The notes beneath the pieces were generated by a model. The model did no database searches, was not told where the DNA came from, and saw only the letters and a program-made list of their open reading frames with translations. From Bacteroidota bacterium (GTDB lineage Bacteria > Bacteroidota > Bacteroidia > Sphingobacteriales > Sphingobacteriaceae), in contig JABDEQ010000107.1 in the NCBI GenBank assembly GCA_013286985.1, forward strand, positions 1 to 6,974: DNA of 6,974 nt. The letters are read 5' to 3'. Positions 1 through 5,825 of the stretch are shown piece after piece. The translations under genes and the position numbers were made by a program. Position 1 is the stretch's first letter, and every line of letters starts with the position of its first letter.

Positions 1-2367
1 ATCCCCGAAATGAAACGTATCCAGGGTGTAGGTTCTGCCAGTATATTTGGCGGTGTTAAGGATTATTCTATGCGTGTTTGGCTTAATCCGGGTCAAATGG
101 CTGCACACAATGTTACGCCTGCCGAAGTGACTGCTGCTATACAGGACAAAAACCTGGAAGCCGCGCCCGGTAAATTTGGCGAGCGCAGTGATGAAGCTTT
201 TGAATACGTAATTAAATATAAGGGTAAACTGACTCAACCAGAAGAATATCAGAATATTGCTATCCGTGCAAATGCTGATGGTTCTGTATTACGTTTAAAA
301 GATGTAGCCCGTGTTGAACTGGGTGCATATTCTTATAATAGCGTAAGTAACCTTAACGGGCACGACGGTATCATCATCGGTATCATACAGTTATCAGGAT
401 CAAACGCGAATGAAATTCAGATCAGTATTGATAAACTGATGGTAAAATTGTCGAAGGATTTTCCTGCCGGCATCAAATACAACCAGTTTTATCGTACCAA
501 AACCGACCTTGATGAATCAATCACCCAGGTTGAGCATACACTTGTAGAGGCCTTTGTGCTAGTATTTATCGTGGTATTCCTGTTCCTTCAGGATTTTAGG
601 TCTACTTTGATCCCGGCTATAGCGGTTCCTGTGGCCATTATCGGTACTTTCTTCTTCATGAATCTGTTTGGCTTCTCTGTTAACCTTTTAACCTTGTTTG
701 CATTGGTGCTGGCAATAGGTATTGTGGTGGATGATGCCATTGTGGTGGTGGAGGCTGTCCATGCCAAAATGGAGCACGACCCAAGTCTTACTCCGAGAGC
801 AGCAACTACCGGAGCAATGCACGAAATTACGGGTGCCATTATATCTATTACATTGGTTATGGCAGCTGTGTTTTTACCGGTTAGTTTCATGACAGGTTCA
901 ACAGGTATATTTTACCGGCAGTTTGCGTTAACCATGGCCATAGCTATCCTTATATCGGCTGTTAATGCTTTAACTTTAAGTCCTGCCTTGGCCGCCTTAT
1001 TCTTAAAGAACAAACATAGTGCGGATGGTCACAATGCACCTAAAAAAGGCTTTGTAGAGAAATTTTATGCTGGCTTTAATGGCAGTTTTAATTATGTAAC
1101 CAACAGATATGTGGGTGGCTTAAAATTCCTGATCCGTAGAAAATGGCTTAGCGTAGGCGGATTGGTGTTAGTAATAGCAGTTACCGTTTACCTGGTAAAC
1201 AGAACAAAAACGGGCTTTATTCCTACCGAGGATCAAGGCTTTGTGGCTGTAGCTGTTAGCACACCATCCGGAACTTCTTTAAGCGGTACTAACAAAGTTT
1301 TCAAACAAGCCGAAGATCAGCTTAAAACTTTACCATCAGCGAGGTTTGTTACTGCGTTATCCGGTTTTAACTTTTTAACACAGTCAAGCAGTCCATCTGC
1401 CGGTGTAATTTTCTTGTTGTTAAAGCCAAGCGATCAAAGGGGCGCGGTAAAGAATATTGATGATATACAAAATATAGTAAGAGGGAGATTGGGTGGCATA
1501 CCAGGCGGTACATTCTTCGTGTTCAGTTTTCCAACTGTTCCGGGATTTAGTAACGTAGAAGCTATGGACGTGGTGCTACAGGATAAAACCAACGGCAGGC
1601 TGGATAAATTTAGCGGCGTAGCCAATAACTTTATAGGCAAACTGATGGCTAAACCAGCAATTGCTTATGCCTTCACTTCTTATAAAGCAGATTATCCTCA
1701 GTTACAGTTAGAGGTTGATGATGAAAAGGCTAATCAGCTGGGTGTAAGTGTTAGGGACATCCTTTCAACTATGCAGGCGTACTTTGGTACTGCCCAGGCA
1801 TCAGATTTTAACCGTTTTGGTAAATATTACCGTGTAATTGTTCAGGCAGATATTGCCGACAGAACCGACCCGTCAACAATAGACCGGGTGTTTGTTAAGA
1901 ATAATAAGGGCGAAAGCGTGCCAATTAATACCCTGGTTAAACTAACCCGCGTTTACGGCTCTGAAACAGCTTCGCGTTTCAACCTGTTTAATTCCATCGA
2001 AATTAACGCTATCCCTAAACCGGGTTATAGCTCAGGTGATGCTATTAAAGCGATTGAAGAAACAGCCAAGGAGCAATTACCATCAGGATATGCTTATGAG
2101 TTCTCTGGTCAAACCCGCGAAGAGATTTCGTCTGGTGGTCAGTCGGCTATTATATTTATGCTATGTCTGGTTTTTGTATATTTCTTATTATCAGCACAGT
2201 ATGAAAGCTATGTATTGCCTTTAGCAGTAATCCTTTCAATCCCAACAGGTATTTTAGGTGTGTTTGTGGTATTAGGTTTAACCGGTATCGAAAATAACAT
2301 TTATGTACAGGTGGCATTGATCATGCTCATCGGTTTGCTGGCCAAAAAACGCCATCCTGATTGTTGA
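1..2367 (+). CDS. AcrB-like RND (HAE1) multidrug efflux pump, N-terminal/main part; 5' end off window, 3' end frameshifted
   Basis: Inner-membrane proton-driven drug exporter of the RND/HAE1 family, which works as a trimer with a periplasmic adaptor and an outer-membrane channel. The reading frame is open from base 1 (I-P-E-M-K-R), so the ATG at 10 is internal. By alignment from memory to E. coli AcrB, about 160 residues are missing upstream. Visible landmarks, numbered from the first in-window codon: porter-domain GVGSASIFGG near residue 10; TM segments near 180-200; the TM4 proton-relay pair in GIVVDDAIVVVE at codons 244-245 (bases 730-735; AcrB D407/D408); a central cytoplasmic stretch and TM7 around 375-400; the second porter domain; and further TM helices from about residue 710. 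The frame ends GLLAKKRHPDC-stop, where relatives read GLLAKNAILIVEFA. The relay lysine (AcrB K940) is codon 782, and the next codon is already out of frame because of an extra A in the run 2344-2349. As written, the product stops inside TM10 and should not pump. The family assignment is certain; whether the break is biological is not. Confidence 0.95.
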   Translation: MPEMKRIQGVGSASIFGGVKDYSMRVWLNPGQMAAHNVTPAEVTAAIQDKNLEAAPGKFGERSDEAFEYVIKYKGKLTQPEEYQNIAIRANADGSVLRLKDVARVELGAYSYNSVSNLNGHDGIIIGIIQLSGSNANEIQISIDKLMVKLSKDFPAGIKYNQFYRTKTDLDESITQVEHTLVEAFVLVFIVVFLFLQDFRSTLIPAIAVPVAIIGTFFFMNLFGFSVNLLTLFALVLAIGIVVDDAIVVVEAVHAKMEHDPSLTPRAATTGAMHEITGAIISITLVMAAVFLPVSFMTGSTGIFYRQFALTMAIAILISAVNALTLSPALAALFLKNKHSADGHNAPKKGFVEKFYAGFNGSFNYVTNRYVGGLKFLIRRKWLSVGGLVLVIAVTVYLVNRTKTGFIPTEDQGFVAVAVSTPSGTSLSGTNKVFKQAEDQLKTLPSARFVTALSGFNFLTQSSSPSAGVIFLLLKPSDQRGAVKNIDDIQNIVRGRLGGIPGGTFFVFSFPTVPGFSNVEAMDVVLQDKTNGRLDKFSGVANNFIGKLMAKPAIAYAFTSYKADYPQLQLEVDDEKANQLGVSVRDILSTMQAYFGTAQASDFNRFGKYYRVIVQADIADRTDPSTIDRVFVKNNKGESVPINTLVKLTRVYGSETASRFNLFNSIEINAIPKPGYSSGDAIKAIEETAKEQLPSGYAYEFSGQTREEISSGGQSAIIFMLCLVFVYFLLSAQYESYVLPLAVILSIPTGILGVFVVLGLTGIENNIYVQVALIMLIGLLAKKRHPDC
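2344..2349 (+). other. Single-base insertion in an A6 run that frameshifts the RND pump gene
   Basis: The sequence reads GCC AAAAAA CGCC. Removing one A gives GCC AAA AAC GCC ATC CTG ATT GTT GAG, which is A-K-N-A-I-L-I-V-E, the RND TM10 signature. Everything downstream then reads in one frame to a natural C-terminus at 2728. One extra base therefore fully explains the break. Homopolymer length errors are a common sequencing artefact, so an error and a genuine recent mutation are both possible from this sequence alone. Confidence 0.9.
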
Positions 2368-2728
2368 GTTTGCGGTACAACGCCGTAAGGCAGGGCATAG
2401 TTTGGTTGAATCGGCCATTGAAGCTGCAAGGTTAAGGATGCGTCCGATCATCATGACATCACTAGCCTTCGTTTTTGGATTGTTTCCAATGAGTATTGCA
2501 ACCGGTCCTTCTGCACAGGGTAACCACTCTATCAGTATTGGTGCCGCAGGCGGGATGGTTTCGGGTGTATTGCTGGGCTTATTTATTATCCCTGTATTGT
2601 TTGTGATCTTCCAGGCATTGCAGGAAAAGATAACAGGAGTGCCATTAGCAGTCTTGAACAATAGCCTTGGTCATGATAACCTTAACGGACATTCGGTTGC
2701 AGAATTGAAAGATGAAGTAACAGCTTAA
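2368..2728 (+). pseudogene. C-terminal remainder of the RND efflux pump (frame +1 relative to the first part)
   Basis: This is the frame-displaced tail of the pump encoded from base 1, not an independent gene. The displaced frame is readable from about 2345, through the KNAILIVEFA stretch, to the TAA at 2726-2728. It contains ESAIEAARLRMRPIIMTS, the segment with the proton-relay Arg and Thr (AcrB R971 and T978; bases 2435-2437 and 2456-2458). After it come the last two membrane helices (SLAFVFGLFPMSIATG and GGMVSGVLLGLFIIPVLFVIF) and a short hydrophilic cytoplasmic tail. A TTG at 2402 could formally start a 108-residue product, but that begins in a cytoplasmic loop and has no ribosome-binding context, so separate translation is unlikely. 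The tail shows no further stops or decay, so the lesion is either very recent or artefactual. The gene ends 38 bp before the outer-membrane factor. Confidence 0.9.
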
Positions 2729-2766
2729 ATAACGCATCCGTCGCTAAAAAATTTAATTAAAACACA

Positions 2767-4176
2767 ATGAAAAAATATATAAGTGGGTTAGCTTTATTAC
2801 TGGTAGTAATAAGCGCCTGCAAGGTTTCAAAAGATGTAAAGACGCCCAAGCCCGACTTGCCGGATACTTTCCGGAATGCGGCTGCGGCAAAAGATACCAG
2901 TAGCATAGCTGATATACAATGGAAAAGCTTTTTTACCGATGCTACCCTGCAAAAACTGATTGACAGCGCTATTGCGCGCAATTATGATATGCAAATAGCC
3001 GTTAAAAATATTGAAGCTTCGCAATTGCTGTTTAAGCAAACAAAATGGAATAATGTACCTACTGCTGATCTTAGCGTTACGGCAAATACCACCCGTTCTT
3101 CATTAAATACATTGAATGGGTTGAGCTTGGCACAATATGGGCTTCCAAACCATGTTGAAGATTATTTGGTTGGCCTTGATATCTCATGGGAAGCTGATAT
3201 ATGGGGTAAGATCCGCGATCAAAAAAAAGCTGCATTTGCTACTTATCTGCAAACCGAAGAGGCTAAAAATGCTATACAAACTACCTTGGTTGCCAGCGTG
3301 TCGCAGGGATATTATAACCTGCTGATGCTGGATGCTCAGAAAGATATTGCCGAAAGCAATGTAAGGCTTAACGACAGTACTTTACGCATTATCCGTTTAC
3401 AATATGATGCCGGGCAGGTTACTTTACTTGCCGTACAACAGCAGGAAGCTCAATTACAATCGGCAGCCGAATTAGTGCCGCAGTTTGAGCAAAACATTGC
3501 CATTCAGGAAAATGCTTTGAAAATTCTGACCGGCAGTTTGCCAGATAGAATTGCCCGTACTGCTAAGCTGAACGATATGACCACTCCTGCAACAATATCA
3601 ACAGGATTACCGATAGCTTTGGTAAGCCGCAGGCCCGATGTAAAAAGCGCCGAATTGCAGTTGGTTATAGCCAATAACAATGTAGGTATTAATAAAGCCG
3701 CCATGTATCCCGATCTGCGGATCACCGCCAGCGGTGGTTTAGAATCATTTAAAGCCAGCAGCTGGTTTAATATTCCGGCATCCATATTCGGAATTGTTGC
3801 AGGCAGCGTTGCACAGCCATTGCTGGAGCATAAACAATTAAAAACCCAGTACGAGGTAGCAGAGGTGCAAAGAGATAAAGCGGTATTGCAGTTCAGGCAA
3901 TCAGTTTTAAATGCAGTTGGTGAGGTATCAGATGCATTGGTGAAAATTGAAAAACTGAAAACACAACAGGATATTGCCGCTAACAGGGTAGCTACCCTGC
4001 AGCATGCAACAACAAATGCTAACCTTTTATTTAAGAACGGCATGGCTACTTACCTGGAAGTAATAACGGCACAGGGAAATGTATTACAAAGCGAGCTGGA
4101 TCTGGCTTCTATTAAAAGAGACCAGCTAACAGCAGTTTCAGATCTTTACCGCTCATTGGGCGGTGGATGGAGATAA
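2767..4176 (+). CDS. RND efflux outer-membrane factor, TolC/OprM/NodT-type lipoprotein
   Basis: Outer-membrane exit duct of the tripartite pump, which forms a trimeric beta-barrel with a long periplasmic alpha-barrel. The 469-aa product is the usual size for the family. The N-terminus is a lipoprotein signal: M-K-K, a hydrophobic core, then a lipobox VISAC with the acylated Cys at residue 18, followed by a mature start containing PDLPDTFRN. Two OEP repeats follow, roughly residues 65-255 and 280-465, rich in Gln/Ala/Leu coiled-coil helix. Family landmarks are WEADIWGKIR (residues 141-150), SRRPDV (287-292) with the downstream NNVGINKAAMYPDL segment, and a C-terminal SLGGGWR. The ATG at 2767 is chosen because the signal peptide starts exactly there. 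The leader is A-rich with no Shine-Dalgarno, as usual in Bacteroidota. The gene lies 38 bp behind the pump gene with no terminator between, so it is very probably co-transcribed. It is intact, so the outer-membrane part could still serve another pump if the RND gene is truly broken. Confidence 0.95.
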   Translation: MKKYISGLALLLVVISACKVSKDVKTPKPDLPDTFRNAAAAKDTSSIADIQWKSFFTDATLQKLIDSAIARNYDMQIAVKNIEASQLLFKQTKWNNVPTADLSVTANTTRSSLNTLNGLSLAQYGLPNHVEDYLVGLDISWEADIWGKIRDQKKAAFATYLQTEEAKNAIQTTLVASVSQGYYNLLMLDAQKDIAESNVRLNDSTLRIIRLQYDAGQVTLLAVQQQEAQLQSAAELVPQFEQNIAIQENALKILTGSLPDRIARTAKLNDMTTPATISTGLPIALVSRRPDVKSAELQLVIANNNVGINKAAMYPDLRITASGGLESFKASSWFNIPASIFGIVAGSVAQPLLEHKQLKTQYEVAEVQRDKAVLQFRQSVLNAVGEVSDALVKIEKLKTQQDIAANRVATLQHATTNANLLFKNGMATYLEVITAQGNVLQSELDLASIKRDQLTAVSDLYRSLGGGWR

Positions 4177-4195
4177 AATGTGTGGGTGATTTTTT

Positions 4196-4230
4196 GACAG
4201 GCCTCCGGATATTTTCCGGGGGCTTGTTTA
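4196..4230 (+). terminator. Rho-independent terminator of the efflux operon
   Basis: GCCTCCGGA (4201-4209) pairs with TCCGGGGGC (4215-4223) around the loop TATTT, with one T-G wobble. Weaker pairing continues outward to 4198/4226 and is followed by the T-rich TTGTTTAATTTA. It lies about 20 bp past the outer-membrane factor stop codon. The T tract is interrupted, so the call is good rather than perfect. Confidence 0.75.
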
Positions 4231-4362
4231 ATTTAGCCTGGATTGGTAACAAAGTTTTGTCAAATAATTAACATATTAGCAATAAAAGCTGCAAAAACTA
4301 TTTGGTTTGTCTGTACTTTTTTGGCTGAAAAACAGATAGTTGTATGATATATATCCGATCGG

Positions 4363-4383
4363 TTAACATTAACTTAACATTAA
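4363..4383 (+). repeat. Perfect tandem direct repeat, 11-bp period (candidate response-regulator operator)
   Basis: TTAACATTAA occurs at 4363-4372 and again at 4374-4383, separated by one C. The copies are identical and lie on the same face of the helix. Read differently it is TTAACA-N5-TTAACA, the layout described for Bacillus PhoP boxes, and the 11-bp period also matches E. coli PhoB boxes. Its centre is about 38 bp upstream of the candidate -7 element at 4411. That it binds a protein is inference: AT-rich DNA can produce such repeats by chance, though an exact 10-mer pair in phase is uncommon. Confidence 0.5.
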
Positions 4384-4410
4384 AAACACTGTAAGTTAAT
4401 CTTTGGATTT

Positions 4411-4418
4411 TACCTTTG
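4411..4418 (+). promoter_or_regulatory. Candidate Bacteroidota -7 element for the small gene (TACCTTTG)
   Basis: The octamer matches the Bacteroidota -7 consensus TAnnTTTG exactly. No good TTTG/TTG -33 element stands 17-23 bp upstream, where AACACTGTAAGTT lies instead. If this is the promoter it would be weak or activator-dependent, which fits the tandem repeat just upstream. The leader would be roughly 100 nt. Confidence 0.35.
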
Positions 4419-4466
4419 TCGGGCAACCATTAAGGAATACATTAGTGGCAGCAAAGTAGATAAATT

Positions 4467-4482
4467 ATTGAGGAAACTCAAT
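4467..4482 (+). other. 6-bp hairpin with GAAA tetraloop in the leader of the small gene
   Basis: ATTGAG (4467-4472) and CTCAAT (4477-4482) are perfect complements around GAAA, a stable GNRA tetraloop. It sits about 48 nt before the ATG at 4530 and is followed by CTTTTC, too weak a T tract for a clear terminator. It could act as a 5' stabilising or regulatory element, or be chance. Confidence 0.35.
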
Positions 4483-4529
4483 CTTTTCAAATAAAAAAAC
4501 TTCCGGATACATAAACGTTTAACACTTAA

Positions 4530-4730
4530 ATGCATCAACTCATGGAAAATACAATCAAAACAGACAATCAAAAAAAAGAATATAACCAGATACTTGACAA
4601 TTATAATGATGAGTATTGGGCAAAGAAATATGGTGTTTCGGCTGAAGAATTGAAACAAGATTTAAACGATGTTTCCATCACAGCTAAAATAATTGCTGCA
4701 ACTACCAGGAAAAACGCTTTTGCTTTATAA
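4530..4730 (+). CDS. Small DUF3606-like hypothetical protein (66 aa)
   Basis: Small, soluble, charged protein with no signal peptide or membrane segment. The core NDEYWAKKYGVSAEELKQDL (about residues 26-45) resembles DUF3606 small proteins, whose pattern as I recall it is Asn/Glu, then Tyr-Trp-x-x-Lys-aromatic-Gly-Val-Ser, then Leu-Lys. The following V-x-x-V-G half of that family is not well kept here (DVSITAKIIAATTRK), so membership is tentative. The family's function is unknown; the helix-turn-helix-like look of W-x-x-K-Y-G-V-S-x-E-E-L is only suggestive. Two starts are possible: ATG 4530, or ATG 4542, which gives 62 aa beginning MENTIKTDN. Neither has a Shine-Dalgarno. The gene stands alone, with its own leader upstream and two hairpins downstream, which supports it being a real transcription unit. 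The opposite-strand frame is hydrophobic and low-complexity and was not chosen. Confidence 0.7.
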   Translation: MHQLMENTIKTDNQKKEYNQILDNYNDEYWAKKYGVSAEELKQDLNDVSITAKIIAATTRKNAFAL

Positions 4731-4745
4731 AAGCGTATTGTATTT
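4714..4745 (+). terminator. Hairpin overlapping the stop codon of the small gene, with T tract
   Basis: ACGCTTTT (4714-4721) and AAAAGCGT (4729-4736) form a perfect 8-bp stem with loop GCTTTAT. The right arm includes part of the TAA stop at 4728-4730. ATTGTATTTTTT follows. It may be a first, weaker terminator or a 3'-end stabiliser ahead of the stronger hairpin at 4761. Confidence 0.45.
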
Positions 4746-4760
4746 TTTCAAAAAAAAGTA

Positions 4761-4790
4761 AATCCGGGATGTATATTCCGGATTTTTTTT
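4761..4790 (+). terminator. Strong Rho-independent terminator after the small gene
   Basis: AATCCGGGAT (4761-4770) pairs with ATTCCGGATT (4775-4784) around the four-base loop GTAT, with one G-T wobble. It runs directly into eight T residues (4783-4790). It lies 30 bp after the small gene's stop codon. Confidence 0.88.
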
Positions 4791-4842
4791 GCTTTATACT
4801 TTCCCATTAAATTGTCTATTCTACCCGATAAAAAATAATAAA

Positions 4843-4852
4843 TGTTGCAACA
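4843..4852. repeat. Perfect 10-bp palindrome TGTTGCAACA upstream of the reductase gene
   Basis: The sequence is self-complementary with no spacer and lies about 66 bp upstream of the candidate -7 element at 4909. A near-copy of the half-motif, TGTTTGCA, follows at about 4855. It could be an operator for a dimeric regulator of the reductase gene. There is no other support. Confidence 0.3.
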
Positions 4853-4890
4853 CATGTTTGCATAATGTAAACTTATTTCAAAAGTAAAGC

Positions 4891-4916
4891 TTGTGACCTG
4901 TATTCTGATATTTTTG
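4891..4916 (+). promoter_or_regulatory. Candidate promoter of the reductase gene (TTG / TATTTTTG)
   Basis: TATTTTTG (4909-4916) matches the Bacteroidota -7 consensus TAnnTTTG. A TTG lies at 4891-4893 with a 15-bp spacer, a little shorter than the usual 17-23 bp. The implied leader is about 40 nt before the ATG at 4966. It sits downstream of a strong terminator, where a new promoter is required. Confidence 0.4.
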
Positions 4917-4965
4917 TGCTTTCTGAATATTTTGGAAAAAAGCTCAAAGAAATTAAAATACAACA

Positions 4966-5538
4966 ATGTTTAAATTAAAAGTGATATCATCAACCGTTCG
5001 CCCGGGTAGAAAAGGGCCGGTTATAGCCAAATGGATAAGCAAAGAAGCTGCAGAACACGGAAGTTTTGAAGTTGAGTTTCTGGATTTGGGCGAGATAAAC
5101 CTGCCGGTGATGAATGAAGCCGTTCATCCTATTATGAAACAATACGAACACGAACATACCAAACAATGGAGCGCCAAAATTGATGAAGCAGACGCCTTTA
5201 TTTTTGTTACTGCCGAATATGACTACAGCTACCCTGCATCATTAAAAAATGCCATAGAATACCTGGTACATGAGTGGGCTTATAAACCCGCCGGGATGGT
5301 GAGCTATTCTGCCGGGCCGTTTGCAGGTGTAAGAGCGGTAATGAGCCTTAAATCTGATCTGTTGTCATTAAGGACCGTATCGCTTGCCGAAATGGTGAAT
5401 GTTGCTTCGTATAACCAGTATCTTAACGAAGACGGTGAGTTTGTAGCCGACGAAAAACTTACCGCAGCTTCAAAGATTATGCTTAATCAACTGGTGCGCT
5501 ATGCAAAAGGCTTAAAAGCAATTAAAGAAGACAAATAA
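4966..5538 (+). CDS. NADPH-dependent FMN reductase / NAD(P)H quinone oxidoreductase (flavodoxin-like fold)
   Basis: Cytosolic flavoprotein of the NADPH-dependent FMN reductase family (PF03358; relatives include E. coli ChrR, yeast Lot6 and azoreductases). These use NAD(P)H to reduce FMN, quinones, azo dyes or chromate. At 190 aa it has the normal family length. The N-terminal beta strand runs into SSTVRPGRKGP (residues 8-18), the FMN-phosphate loop. The second signature is TAEYDYSYPASLKNAIEY (82-99), where relatives usually have PEYN, so A83 and D86 are conservative departures. EWAYKP (103-108) and SAGPFAGVRA (115-124) follow, the latter matching the third flavin-contact loop. The start is fixed because the first beta strand begins at residue 3. 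There is no Shine-Dalgarno. It is a single-gene unit between a candidate promoter and a clear terminator. A role in quinone or electrophile detoxification is inference; the physiological substrate cannot be read from sequence. Confidence 0.9.
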   Translation: MFKLKVISSTVRPGRKGPVIAKWISKEAAEHGSFEVEFLDLGEINLPVMNEAVHPIMKQYEHEHTKQWSAKIDEADAFIFVTAEYDYSYPASLKNAIEYLVHEWAYKPAGMVSYSAGPFAGVRAVMSLKSDLLSLRTVSLAEMVNVASYNQYLNEDGEFVADEKLTAASKIMLNQLVRYAKGLKAIKEDK

Positions 5539-5570
5539 TAAGTTCTTAACTCTTAACAATCATATAAAGG

Positions 5571-5607
5571 AAAGGATATGGTACCGACAGGTATTATATC
5601 CTTTTTT
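5571..5607 (+). terminator. Rho-independent terminator of the reductase gene
   Basis: AAAGGATAT (5571-5579) pairs perfectly with ATATCCTTT (5596-5604). Pairing continues inward (GGTAC with GTATT, two G-T wobbles) to the loop CGACAG, and a run of six T residues ends at 5607. It lies 32 bp past the stop codon. On the opposite strand the hairpin is followed only by CCTTTATAT, so it is a weak candidate for terminating the convergent phosphate transporter. Confidence 0.82.
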
Positions 5608-5825
5608 ATTTCTGACCCTTACTATTCCGGAACGTCCATTTTCCTTCATCTGAGCCGCTTTTTCTCTTATTGGGGCTGCCGGGGAAATATTGACGTAACA
5701 TTAATTGTGAAATAATATAACAATTTGGTAATCAGTATTTTTCTCCAAATAAAATTCTTATCTATTTCTTTGAGTGATAAATCTATTTTTAGTACAAACC
5801 GGACTTTTATCCCCCAAAAATCAAG
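5608..5825. other. Convergent intergenic region with no supported gene
   Basis: About 220 bp lie between the reductase terminator and the early stop of the phosphate transporter. I see no RNA gene, no clear terminator for the minus-strand gene and no transporter-like sequence in any frame. A 31-codon minus-strand ORF (5606-5701) starts with ATG and has plausible codons, but has no recognisable family and overlaps the reductase terminator's T tract. The right part (5700-5825) is much more AT-rich than the transporter gene beside it. Confidence 0.5.

Larger units (their letters stand above)
4231..4529 (+). promoter_or_regulatory. AT-rich intergenic/leader region of the small gene at 4530
   Basis: About 300 bp without a coding sequence lies between the efflux-operon terminator and the small gene. 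It holds an 8-bp palindrome CCGATCGG (4355-4362), an 11-bp-period tandem repeat immediately after it (4363-4383), a TAnnTTTG element (4411-4418) and a GAAA-loop hairpin (4467-4482). Short ORFs here are low-complexity and unconvincing. The region is long for the upstream DNA of a 66-codon gene, which suggests regulation rather than a bare spacer. That last point is inference. Confidence 0.5.

Noticed and set aside
2344..2350. AAAAAAC resembles the classical A-AAA-AAC slippery heptamer, suggesting programmed frameshifting in the RND gene
   Set aside because: The zero frame reads GCC AAA AAA CGC, so the heptamer is out of the required phase. A -1 shift leads to the wrong frame; a +1 shift (or -2) is needed to reach the tail. 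No RND pump is known to me to use this.
2402..2728. A separate 108-aa membrane protein starting with TTG
   Set aside because: Its sequence is exactly the end of the AcrB-type pump, starting in a loop after TM10. It is the displaced tail of the upstream gene.
3504..4043. Minus-strand 179-aa ORF inside the outer-membrane factor gene
   Set aside because: It is a shadow of a well-supported plus-strand gene and has no signature of its own.
4268..4273. A third TTAACA as part of the same operator
   Set aside because: It lies 95 bp upstream of the tandem pair, not in helical phase, and is a single hexamer in AT-rich DNA.
4410..4658. Minus-strand 82-aa hydrophobic ORF overlapping the small gene
   Set aside because: It is the complement of a hydrophilic, family-like plus-strand protein and its leader. 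The Ile/Phe-rich stretch comes from the AT-rich opposite strand.
4748..4966. Minus-strand 72-aa ORF upstream of the reductase
   Set aside because: It covers a terminator and promoter region, is Phe/Ile/Asn/Lys-rich as random AT-rich DNA would be, and has no recognisable motif.
5544..5557. TCTTAAC repeated twice in tandem after the reductase stop codon
   Set aside because: A 7-bp AT-rich repeat in a 3' untranslated stretch; its 7-bp period is out of helical phase and it has no plausible regulatory position.
5606..5701. 31-codon minus-strand ORF (starts MLRQYFPGSPNKRK) in the convergent spacer
   Set aside because: The codons look plausible, but it is very short, matches no family I recognise and its stop lies in the reductase terminator. 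It is kept only as a possible remnant.
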